DNA of 5,836 bases from Chloroflexota bacterium. GTDB taxonomy: Bacteria > Chloroflexota > Anaerolineae > Promineifilales > Promineifilaceae. Position numbers and translations under genes: made by a program. The DNA is taken from the NCBI GenBank assembly GCA_008501785.1, contig QQUD01000240.1, positions 1 through 5,836 on the forward strand. Reading direction: 5' to 3'. The notes beneath the pieces were generated by a model. It did no database searches and had not been told where the DNA came from. It saw only the letters and a list, made by a program, of their open reading frames with translations. Positions within the stretch are counted from its first letter, which is position 1, and every line of letters begins with the position of its first letter. This document shows positions 1-5,519 of this stretch, one piece after another.

Positions 1-7
1 GGGAACT

Positions 8-74
8 TGTCATTCCCGCGCAGGCGGGAATCCATGACGTAGTCGAGTAGATTCCCGCCTGCGCGGGAATGACA
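8..74. repeat. Inverted pair of dRS3-like ATTCCC...GGGAAT repeats
   Basis: Two 25-nt arms, 8-32 and 50-74, are perfect reverse complements separated by 17 nt. Each arm contains its own 20-nt unit (12-31 and 51-70) with ATTCCCGC and GCGGGAAT as an 8-bp stem around a 4-nt loop. The unit fits the pattern ATTCCC-N8-GGGAAT known from Neisseria dRS3 repeats; similar units occur in many unrelated bacteria. The whole could fold as one long hairpin or as two small ones. There is no T-run on either side, so an intrinsic terminator is not indicated. It is probably a REP or MITE-type element lying between genes. Confidence 0.85.
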
Positions 75-221
75 GGGCCACATTTTGTAGTTTTCTATTA
101 CCTGATTATTTATTTAACTTCCATCAAATATGCTGCAAGCGTAACAAGGTTCTTAAGGCTTGTTGCCTATGCTCATAGAAATTTGCACGCAGACTATTTT
201 CGTTAACGACATACTTCGCAC
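75..221. other. AT-rich intergenic leader before the first SRPBCC gene
   Basis: No plausible gene is seen here. The stretch is AT-rich and should hold the promoter of the plus-strand SRPBCC genes. No convincing -35/-10 pair can be named; TTGCAC at 183-188 is the best -35-like hexamer but has no good -10 partner. No Shine-Dalgarno sequence precedes the ATG at 222. Confidence 0.5.
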
Positions 222-791
222 ATGATTAAAGTAACTGGCTCTATCAAACGTGCCTTTGTTTTTCCGGCAGACACCAACACTGCATTGTTTTATTACAGTG
301 AGCTTGAACGCATCACCCAATTCATGCCCCACATCAATCCGGTTGAGGTTTATGAACCAAACCAAATTCGCGTGCTTTATAAAACATTAGAATTAGGCTC
401 ATACGCCATTCGCATCTTTTGTGATTTGCACAGTACTGTTGAACTGGATGAACAAACGCTCCTGCTCCAACCATTAAACAAATACCAACCTGTTGAATCA
501 AAGGCAAGCATCAACACCACTACCGGGCAAGGCATTTTCTCTCTCAGTGCTAAGTTTTTTGAATTAGACGAGCACCAAACACGTGTCGAATATGAAATTA
601 TACTCGACGCTAATTTACCCCGTCCCCTCGGAATGCGATTGATGCCGCGTCGTGTTGTCAATCGCATTGCCAAAAATATTACGGATAGCCGTATTCGTGA
701 GATTGCAGATGGGTTTATTGCCGCTTCAGTAGCAGCGTTTCCTGAATGGGCTGCCGAAAACGAACCAATTATTTATAAAAATGCGTTATGA
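222..791 (+). CDS. SRPBCC/START-like hydrophobic-ligand-binding protein
   Basis: This is a 189-residue protein with no signal peptide and no membrane helix, so probably cytosolic. Its pattern suggests the SRPBCC (Bet v1/START) fold. There is an opening beta strand (residues 2-13), a helix carrying YYSELERITQFMPHI (24-38), a run of alternating beta strands through the middle (43-130), and a long C-terminal helix (about 146-172). Members of this fold bind lipids, quinones or other hydrophobic ligands, but no ligand can be assigned here. The ATG at 222 places the first beta strand at the N-terminus, which fits the fold, although no ribosome binding site is visible. Its end overlaps the next SRPBCC gene by 11 nt, implying co-translation. 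It could be a DUF1997-like member; that family assignment is not secure. Confidence 0.75.
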   Translation: MIKVTGSIKRAFVFPADTNTALFYYSELERITQFMPHINPVEVYEPNQIRVLYKTLELGSYAIRIFCDLHSTVELDEQTLLLQPLNKYQPVESKASINTTTGQGIFSLSAKFFELDEHQTRVEYEIILDANLPRPLGMRLMPRRVVNRIAKNITDSRIREIADGFIAASVAAFPEWAAENEPIIYKNAL

Positions 792-1221
792 AGGATCAAC
801 CGAGATTGTCGCACACGTCACAGACGTCTGGAATGCGTTAGTTGATCCGCACCAAATGAGTACCTGTATGCCCGGATTGGTCACCTGGCACGAGGTAAAA
901 GAAAATAAAATTTTTCAGTTGATGGTCTCATGGGGGATGGACAACACACCTCAAGTAAACATACCTATCCGCATCATTTGGGAGTCGCTAAACGCGTCGA
1001 AATCAATGGTAATTGTAGGCGAAACGGCCGTTAACCAACTCCCCATCTACACCAAAGCCACAATTACCCTCACCCCAATTGAAACAGCCATCACCACGCT
1101 CGCATTCAAAGCTGAAATCACCACGCCCAATCGCATGATGGACCGATTGGTGCATACGGCCGTTCCCCCGCTCATCGCCAAATTCTTCAAATGCCTCAAA
1201 CACACCATTGAAAACAGTTGA
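781..1221 (+). CDS. SRPBCC family protein, CoxG-like, without membrane anchor
   Basis: This 146-residue protein starts like a CoxG-family SRPBCC domain: MRYEGSTEIVAHVTDVWNAL, then a DPHQMSTCMPG segment (22-32) corresponding to the family's DPexLxxcIPG motif. The C-terminal helix (about 119-144) closes the fold. It is the domain alone and lacks the C-terminal tail and transmembrane helix of the next gene. The ATG at 781 lies inside the previous gene (11-nt overlap, different frame) and has no Shine-Dalgarno sequence, so translation is probably coupled. The family binds hydrophobic ligands; its role here is unknown. Two AACGGCCGTT-type palindromes (1024-1031 and 1156-1163) fall in the gene, both read as Thr-Ala-Val. 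Confidence 0.78.
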   Translation: MRYEGSTEIVAHVTDVWNALVDPHQMSTCMPGLVTWHEVKENKIFQLMVSWGMDNTPQVNIPIRIIWESLNASKSMVIVGETAVNQLPIYTKATITLTPIETAITTLAFKAEITTPNRMMDRLVHTAVPPLIAKFFKCLKHTIENS

Positions 1222-1259
1222 CACACTTTAATAGATTAGGTACAACATTCATACTTTTT

Positions 1260-1292
1260 AGGTGCAACGCACTTCAGAAGTGCATTGCATCT
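1260..1292. repeat. Imperfect hairpin repeat centred on ACTTCAGAAGT
   Basis: An inverted repeat is centred on base 1276. Bases 1263-1275 pair with 1277-1289 with one mismatch (C1268/A1284). The stem extends by a G-T wobble and two further pairs to 1260/1292. It lies between the second and third SRPBCC genes, 38 nt after the stop of the former and 43 nt before the start of the latter. There is no clean T-run after the stem, so it resembles a REP-type or mRNA-processing hairpin more than an intrinsic terminator. Confidence 0.7.
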
Positions 1293-1323
1293 TTGGTGTC
1301 AAAACCCGCAATCACAATTCCTC

Positions 1324-1330
1324 AAGGAGG
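1324..1330 (+). promoter_or_regulatory. Strong ribosome binding site (AAGGAGG) fixing the CoxG start
   Basis: AAGGAGG ends 5 nt before the ATG at 1336. It is the strongest Shine-Dalgarno match in the window and argues against the longer in-frame TTG start at 1285. Confidence 0.9.
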
Positions 1331-1335
1331 AAATC

Positions 1336-2025
1336 ATGAAAGTTCAAGGCTCTTATACATTTGCAGCTCCTCAAGAAGTCGTTTGGTCCGTGATGCGTGA
1401 CCCTGACATGCTGAGCAGAGTGATACCCGGCTGTGAGCAGCTCGATGAGATTGATGAAAACCAATATCAAGGGATTCTTAAATTAAAAGTAGGGCCTGTT
1501 CAAGGTAAATTCAAAGGAGATGTAGCTCTCTCTGATATTGTTGACCCAGCCAGCTACAATATTCGCGTCGTCGGCAAAGGCGCTCCCGGTTTTGTCAATG
1601 GAAGTGGCAGCCTGCATTTGGAAACAGACGGCGAGACCACCATCCTCCACTACGACGGAGACGCTCAGGTTGGTGGACGTTTAGCGAGTGTCGGTCAACG
1701 ACTCCTCGACACATCCGCAAAAGCAATCATTCGCCAAAGTTTAGAAGGAATGGGCCAACAAATTCAAGCTAAAATGATGGCCTCATCTACGCAATCCACC
1801 AATGGTGCCGCACAAGAAGCTTTGCCAGTCGCGCCCCCTTCACAAATGCAATTTGCCGCAGGGGTTGCCAAAAACATGTTTGAAGAAATGATACCCCCCG
1901 ATCAGCGCGAAGATTTCTTCACAAGATTGGTACTGGTATTAGGTGGCATTATTCTATTTCGCATGGTATCGGAATGGTGGATGAACCGACTGGCCCATAA
2001 AATAGCAAAACGAATAAAGAAGTAA
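1336..2025 (+). CDS. coxG: CoxG-type SRPBCC protein with C-terminal membrane anchor
   Basis: The 229-residue protein starts at the ATG placed by the AAGGAGG site. Residues 1-145 form a typical CO dehydrogenase subunit G domain. It has SYTFAAPQEVVWSVM with DPDMLSRVIPGCE (22-34), VGPVQGKFKGDV (52-63), GAPGFVNGSGSLHLE (82-96), and GDAQVGGRLASVGQRLLD (108-125). A Ser/Thr/Ala/Pro-rich linker (about 149-172) leads to an amphipathic stretch and one hydrophobic segment (about 195-212), then a basic tail (KIAKRIKK), consistent with an inner-membrane anchor. Known CoxG proteins recruit molybdenum CO dehydrogenase to the membrane and are linked to quinone exchange. No coxL, coxM or coxS gene is in view, so the partner is unknown; paralogues serving other molybdenum hydroxylases exist. 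It is the third SRPBCC gene in a row. Confidence 0.88.
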   Translation: MKVQGSYTFAAPQEVVWSVMRDPDMLSRVIPGCEQLDEIDENQYQGILKLKVGPVQGKFKGDVALSDIVDPASYNIRVVGKGAPGFVNGSGSLHLETDGETTILHYDGDAQVGGRLASVGQRLLDTSAKAIIRQSLEGMGQQIQAKMMASSTQSTNGAAQEALPVAPPSQMQFAAGVAKNMFEEMIPPDQREDFFTRLVLVLGGIILFRMVSEWWMNRLAHKIAKRIKK

Positions 2026-2051
2026 ACAATTTCATCGAAATCAATCTTATG

Positions 2052-2101
2052 TCACGCAAAGGCGCAAAGGTGCAAAGGAAAAATCTTGGCGTCTTAGCGT
2101 G
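2052..2101. repeat. GCAAAGG tandem repeat within a long imperfect hairpin
   Basis: GCAAAGG occurs three times with an 8-nt period (2056-2062, 2064-2070, 2072-2078). The segment 2052-2069 pairs with 2084-2101 at 15 of 18 positions, with a 14-nt loop, giving a TCACGC...GCGTGA hairpin. Similar GCAAAG/CTTTGC-rich interspersed repeats occur between genes in several bacterial phyla. It occupies most of the 92-nt gap and ends 16 nt before the ATG of the next gene, so it may form in the 5' leader of that mRNA. Confidence 0.75.
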
Positions 2102-2117
2102 AAACTTTTTTGCATAC

Positions 2118-3335
2118 ATGACAAATACAAACCAACTCATTCAAGCAGGCGCCAAAGCATTGAAAGCAGGCGAACGGGACAAAGCACACCAACTGCTGAT
2201 GCAAGCAGTTCAACAAGATGAACAAAATGAAAAAGCGTGGCTTTGGTTAAGTGGTGCCGTTAAAACAAAAGAAGAGCGTCGCGTTTGCCTCGAAAATGTA
2301 CTGACGCTTAATCCAGACAACGCAACCGCAAAAAAAGGGCTGACTAAACTTGGCTACCCCATCCCCGAACCGCCCCCACCAAAACCGGAGTCGGAGCCGG
2401 AGCCAGACATCGAGGTGGACTGGGCAACACCTTACTTCGACCCGTCGAATGCGCCCGCAGAAGTTAACGATCCTCATGTGCAAAAATTTCAAGATGTGTG
2501 GAGCAGCAATGAGCAAATTTGTGCTTATTGTGCCCATCCAATCAAACGTGGCGATAAGAGGTGTGCAAATTGTAAACGGCCGTTAATCGGCAAAGAACTC
2601 GTCAACCCGTCCCGCAGTCGCTACCTAACCATCTGGGTCATCCTGCGCTCCGTCGGACATCTACTCCTCTTATTCGGATTGATTCTAATTTCCGCAACGT
2701 TTACCCAACTACCATTGGAATTTCAAATTGCCTCCTCCGTAACAATTTGGCTGTTTGGCGGCATTTACCTGCTCATTTCTGGCGGTTTAACAGCAGCACT
2801 CTATTTCCGACAGGCCTGGGCCTATTGGCTGGCAGTGATTATCATCATCGGTTCCATTGGTTTCTCATTTGCAGGGTCTATCATGCAGGCCAACGCGCCC
2901 ACGCCAGTGCCAAGCCCCGATATTCCGGGCTGGCTTTCCTTTGTGTGTGCGCTGCCATTTATTGTGATTCAAGTCATGTACATCTACATGGTTTTCATGG
3001 CCTTTGGCGACTTCAAAAAAGAAAAAATGTGGCGCATTGCAGCAGCCAGTGAAAAAATCAAAGAACCCATGCGGCTCGATAAAATTGGACAAATGCTGGC
3101 AAAACGCAGCATGTGGGCATCTGCCATTATGTATTGGCAGCGTGCAGCCGGTCTCAACCCCGGCAACACCGCCATTTTACGCAGATTAGCCAACGGCTAC
3201 GCCCATCTCGGCTTCTACGAACGCAGTCTAGACACACTCAATCAAGCCCTAGAAAAAACGCGAGAACCCAAAGTGCGCGAACAAGTCACAAAACAAATGG
3301 CCGTTCTCAAAGACAAATTGGAAGGAGCGACATAA
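2118..3335 (+). CDS. Multidomain TPR / zinc-ribbon / four-helix membrane / TPR protein
   Basis: The 405-residue protein has an unusual order of modules. Residues 4-77 are a TPR-like helical repeat (LLMQAVQQDEQNEKAWLWLS, LTLNPDNATAKKGL). Residues 81-97 are a Pro/Glu-rich linker. Residues 135-152 are a zinc ribbon, Cys135-x2-Cys138-x10-Cys149-x2-Cys152. Four hydrophobic segments follow at about 172-194, 206-229, 234-254 and 272-295. A second TPR-like region (about 322-400) contains AAGLNPGNTAILRRLANGYAHLGFYERSLDTLNQAL. TPRs bind proteins and the ribbon is probably structural, so it is likely a membrane scaffold or adaptor. No enzyme motif is seen. No Shine-Dalgarno sequence precedes the ATG, and a hairpin repeat sits just upstream. 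The next gene follows after 33 nt, probably in the same operon. Specific function is unknown. Confidence 0.85.
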   Translation: MTNTNQLIQAGAKALKAGERDKAHQLLMQAVQQDEQNEKAWLWLSGAVKTKEERRVCLENVLTLNPDNATAKKGLTKLGYPIPEPPPPKPESEPEPDIEVDWATPYFDPSNAPAEVNDPHVQKFQDVWSSNEQICAYCAHPIKRGDKRCANCKRPLIGKELVNPSRSRYLTIWVILRSVGHLLLLFGLILISATFTQLPLEFQIASSVTIWLFGGIYLLISGGLTAALYFRQAWAYWLAVIIIIGSIGFSFAGSIMQANAPTPVPSPDIPGWLSFVCALPFIVIQVMYIYMVFMAFGDFKKEKMWRIAAASEKIKEPMRLDKIGQMLAKRSMWASAIMYWQRAAGLNPGNTAILRRLANGYAHLGFYERSLDTLNQALEKTREPKVREQVTKQMAVLKDKLEGAT

Positions 3336-3357
3336 GAACAGGAACAACAGCCCATTT

Positions 3358-3362
3358 GAGGA
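3358..3362 (+). promoter_or_regulatory. Ribosome binding site GAGGA
   Basis: GAGGA lies 6 nt before the ATG at 3369 and supports that start over the internal ATG at 3378. Confidence 0.65.
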
Positions 3363-3368
3363 ATTGTT

Positions 3369-3665
3369 ATGCCCATTATGGCGGTGAGAGAATTCAAGTG
3401 CAGTTTATGCCAACAGCAGTTTACGCTGCTTTCTGGCGATCTAATTCTTCCTGGTCCATACTTTTGCGATAACTGCTTACAAGCAGTCTGGGAGTTAGAA
3501 AACGAAGCGCTAATCAAACACGTCACCAACTGCCTTGCGCCACGAAATGAGGACCAATTATTCGTACACAACATCGTGCAACACATTGAGGGGTTCAAAG
3601 AGAATTGGAAAACTGTTGATGATTTAATTCGTCTCAGAGAACAGCAGCGTGGTTTTTTCAGTTAG
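3369..3665 (+). CDS. Small protein with two CxxC pairs, probable zinc binder
   Basis: This is a 98-residue protein of unrecognised family. Cys11-x2-Cys14 (FKCSLCQQQF) and Cys33-x2-Cys36 (YFCDNC) form a C-x2-C-x18-C-x2-C set consistent with one structural zinc site of ribbon or treble-clef type. His51 and Cys55 lie nearby but are not in a clear motif. The remainder (about 38-98) is predicted largely helical and charged, with no membrane segment, so it is probably cytosolic. It begins 33 nt after the TPR/zinc-ribbon membrane gene with its own GAGGA site, suggesting an operon and possibly a shared process. It could be an adaptor or a regulator; nothing in the sequence decides which. Confidence 0.75.
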   Translation: MPIMAVREFKCSLCQQQFTLLSGDLILPGPYFCDNCLQAVWELENEALIKHVTNCLAPRNEDQLFVHNIVQHIEGFKENWKTVDDLIRLREQQRGFFS

Positions 3666-3693
3666 CATGTTTTATATTTCCATTCGCTCTGGC

Positions 3694-3707
3694 CGGTCTC
3701 CAGACCG
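3694..3707. repeat. Short palindrome CGGTCT-CC-AGACCG, possible terminator
   Basis: Perfect 6-bp arms flank two central bases, 28 nt after the stop of the zinc-protein gene. An alternative 5-bp stem, TCTGG (3688-3692) with CCAGA (3700-3704), overlaps it. The pyrimidine run TTCTTCTT follows on the plus strand, giving weak support for an intrinsic terminator. It may equally be a short interspersed repeat. Confidence 0.45.
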
Positions 3708-3789
3708 TTCTTCTTCCCCATCCATCATTGGTGCACCAATTTCATCATGTGCAGAAAGTGGCTCCCCCAATGTCCGTTATTATTTCCGT

Positions 3790-3809
3790 CCGTGGTGAAA
3801 TTGCCACGG
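3790..3809 (-). terminator. Hairpin directly after the kinase operon stop, possible 3' end
   Basis: CCGTGG (3790-3795) pairs with CCACGG (3804-3809) around an 8-nt loop, immediately next to the minus-strand stop codon at 3812-3810. Its position suggests a 3'-end structure for the minus-strand operon. No T-run follows on the minus strand, so it is not a canonical Rho-independent terminator. Confidence 0.4.
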
Positions 3810-4616
3810 CTACATCACAATCCGCGTCCCAACAGACCTCTCACCCTGCAACAGCGCCAGCAGGTTGCCTTGTTTGACCATGGAAAGGACATGTACCTGT
3901 AATCCATCATTGATAGCGTCACGGGTGGGCAGAACGGCCGTTAACTTCCCCCCCATACTCCCACTCGCATCCACCTGCTGCCCATTCATATTCGCTGCCG
4001 CCATATTTCCCAGGCTCAACTCTTCAATCAACTGCGCCCTTTCGTGTTTATGCGGGTCTTTGTCGAAAATGCCGTCAACCTCCGTCGCAAAAACAAGATG
4101 GGATGCGCCAAAATGCAGCGCTAAATCTACCCCAATCTTGTCACCACCATACACACAAAACCCCATTTGATTATCAACCAAGACATCACCACCCAGCAAA
4201 GGCACCATCCCCAAATCGAGAAAGCCAGCCACCGCATCCAGATAGCTGTTCTTCAGCACCGCACCCGAAGCCGACATGGAAGAGCTGGGCAAAATCGTAC
4301 TCACCGCAATCCCTGCCTGATGCAGCGCCTCCGCAATTGCTAAACGCAGTTGGAAAACCTTGTTTTGTGTCTCAGTCAGGTGAATCAACTGCTCCGGCGA
4401 TTGAAATCCTTGGTGCAGTTTGTGCTGCAGCACTGGCGGATGCCCAAACGAACCCACCCCATGCACCAAAATCAGTTGATTAATCAGTCCCGCATCCAGG
4501 CACACTTTAATTTCGTGTGCGACTTGATTGAGGGTGGATTGACGGAGGGAAAACGGCCGTTTCTTATCCGTCAGCAGCGCCCCACCCAATTTCAAAATGG
4601 TTAAATGTTGGCTCAT
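3810..4616 (-). CDS. Isopentenyl phosphate kinase
   Basis: The 268-residue protein belongs to the amino acid kinase family. IPK uses ATP to convert isopentenyl phosphate to isopentenyl diphosphate, the last step of archaeal-type mevalonate pathways; it also acts on dimethylallyl phosphate and, in some members, longer prenyl phosphates. Hallmarks are ILKLGGALLTDK (7-18) with Lys9; HGVGSFGH (52-59), His59 matching the IPK-diagnostic catalytic histidine; LLGGDVLVD (140-148); FATEVDGIFDKDP (176-188); and DASGSMGGK (216-224). The last differs from the common D-V-T-G-G-M-x-x-K form by Ser for Thr and Ser for Gly. Length is typical. The ATG at 4616 overlaps the upstream kinase stop as ATGA, favouring it over an in-frame GTG at 4643 that would add nine unconserved residues. 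Cytosolic. A role in the mevalonate route or in prenol salvage is inferred. Confidence 0.93.
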   Translation of the reverse strand: MSQHLTILKLGGALLTDKKRPFSLRQSTLNQVAHEIKVCLDAGLINQLILVHGVGSFGHPPVLQHKLHQGFQSPEQLIHLTETQNKVFQLRLAIAEALHQAGIAVSTILPSSSMSASGAVLKNSYLDAVAGFLDLGMVPLLGGDVLVDNQMGFCVYGGDKIGVDLALHFGASHLVFATEVDGIFDKDPHKHERAQLIEELSLGNMAAANMNGQQVDASGSMGGKLTAVLPTRDAINDGLQVHVLSMVKQGNLLALLQGERSVGTRIVM

Positions 4617-5404
4617 AACGTAAACAACGGCGCATACGGCCACAAATTGGGAGCCACCGCACTCAAAATCAAGATGCCCACAAAAACGGCCGCCGCAATC
4701 GTGTAATTGTCAATCCCCTTCGGCGTCAACGCTTCCACAATCGTCGCAAACAGACTCAAAATAAGTATCGCCCCCACATTCACACCCATCCCAAAAATCA
4801 GCGTCAAAATCAAAATCAAAACGGCCGAGCCAACAAACATCCCCACCGACCCAGCCACCGTTTTCTGCGCACCACCGATGCCAAACTTCTTTTCCCCACC
4901 AAAACGACGCCCAATAATATCTGCCAGTCCATCACCACCTGCCAACGCGCCTAAAATGTACAGCGCCGCTGGATTGCCGTTGCCAGCCGCACCACCTGCA
5001 TTGAAAAACAAAATCGTACAAAGAAACATCACAATCGCATAATGCAATGTGCCACCCAGCAGCTCTTTCGGATCGCCACTGCGAGACATCGAATTGACAA
5101 ACGCCTCATCCTTCCGCAGCCCCAATCCTATTGCAGAAAACTGAATAATAAACGCCAACGGCACAATCATCGCAAAATAACGACTGCTGTCGCTGTTCGC
5201 ATACAGGAGCCAGCAAATTACAAACAAAGTTGCAGCAAAAATATGGATTATCTTACGCGTAATGTAAGTGGGCAGCAGTTCCCGCTTTTGCAAAACCCCA
5301 TTCACCAACACCAATGCCTGCACCACCACAAAAGTCATGATTAAGGCAATCACATCCCACACCCATGTCAAATTGGCTCCCAACGGATTGATACTTAACT
5401 GCAT
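4613..5404 (-). CDS. Polyprenol/phytol kinase-like integral membrane protein
   Basis: This is a 263-residue, very hydrophobic protein with about seven membrane segments. It matches the dolichol/phytol/diacylglycerol kinase-like family (SEC59, VTE5), members of which use CTP to phosphorylate prenyl alcohols. Family-type motifs are RKIIHI (50-55) at the start of a helix, DPKELLGGTLHY (111-122), GGDGLADIIGRRFG (156-169), KTVAGSVGMF (181-190) and EALTPKGIDNYT (224-235), whose acidic residues are candidate metal or nucleotide ligands. The ATG at 5404 has GGGAGAG 6 nt upstream. A longer in-frame TTG start at 5443 would add a charged, unconserved stretch and is disfavoured. The stop overlaps the IPK start by 4 nt, so the two are translationally coupled. 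The substrate cannot be read from sequence; farnesol, geranylgeraniol, polyprenol or diacylglycerol are all possible. The cytidylyltransferase-like membrane fold of the family makes misnaming as CdsA a known risk. Confidence 0.85.
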   Translation of the reverse strand: MQLSINPLGANLTWVWDVIALIMTFVVVQALVLVNGVLQKRELLPTYITRKIIHIFAATLFVICWLLYANSDSSRYFAMIVPLAFIIQFSAIGLGLRKDEAFVNSMSRSGDPKELLGGTLHYAIVMFLCTILFFNAGGAAGNGNPAALYILGALAGGDGLADIIGRRFGGEKKFGIGGAQKTVAGSVGMFVGSAVLILILTLIFGMGVNVGAILILSLFATIVEALTPKGIDNYTIAAAVFVGILILSAVAPNLWPYAPLFTL

Positions 5405-5410
5405 ATTACT

Positions 5411-5417
5411 CTCTCCC
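5411..5417 (-). promoter_or_regulatory. Ribosome binding site GGGAGAG
   Basis: A purine-rich GGGAGAG on the minus strand sits 6 nt before the ATG at 5404 and sets the start of the prenol-kinase-like gene. Confidence 0.6.
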
Positions 5418-5519
5418 TTTTCCTTATCTTCCCAGGACAACAATTGCGATATGGTATGACGTTATGGTTGTAAAAACAAGGTGGCTCTTTGGGATTTTGC
5501 GGAAAATTGCCAATGGTAG

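Larger units (their letters stand above)
3666..3809. other. Convergent intergenic region
   Basis: This 144-nt gap lies between the plus-strand zinc-protein gene and the minus-strand kinase operon, which end towards each other. It holds two small inverted repeats (listed separately) and no plausible gene. Termination from both sides is expected here. Confidence 0.7.

Noticed and set aside
1285..1335. Upstream TTG extension of the CoxG gene
   Set aside because: The added 17 residues are unlike the family's N-terminus and overlap the hairpin repeat; AAGGAGG at 1324-1330 points to the ATG at 1336.
2056..2078. Three GCAAAGG repeats as a possible CRISPR-like or iteron array
   Set aside because: The units are 7 nt with an 8-nt period and no spacers; there are no cas or replication genes. 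It is a short interspersed repeat arm.
3353..3365. 13-nt match CATTTGAGGAATT shared with 5634-5646
   Set aside because: A chance 13-mer match in a window this size is not unlikely, and the contexts differ (a ribosome binding site versus intergenic DNA).
3113..3472. Plus-strand frame overlapping the ends of the TPR gene and the start of the zinc-protein gene
   Set aside because: Arg/Ser/Gln/Thr-rich composition and complete overlap with two better-supported genes.
4103..4483. Long plus-strand open frame opposite isopentenyl phosphate kinase
   Set aside because: Low-complexity Pro/Ser/His composition and no domain; it is the antisense shadow of a well-supported gene.
4617..4643. GTG extension of isopentenyl phosphate kinase
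   Set aside because: The ATG at 4616 gives the usual N-terminus and a classic ATGA overlap with the upstream stop; the extra residues are not family-like.
4707..5042. Plus-strand open frame opposite the membrane kinase
   Set aside because: Pro/Ile/Lys-rich antisense translation of a hydrophobic gene, with no domain or ribosome binding site.
4613..5404. Naming the membrane protein phosphatidate cytidylyltransferase (CdsA)
   Set aside because: The DPKELLGGTLHY, GDGLADIIGRRFG and KTVAGS motifs fit the dolichol/phytol kinase branch better, and the C-terminal CdsA signature is not seen.
5405..5443. TTG extension of the prenol-kinase-like gene
   Set aside because: The ATG at 5404 has a purine-rich ribosome binding site, and the extension is charged and would run through that site.
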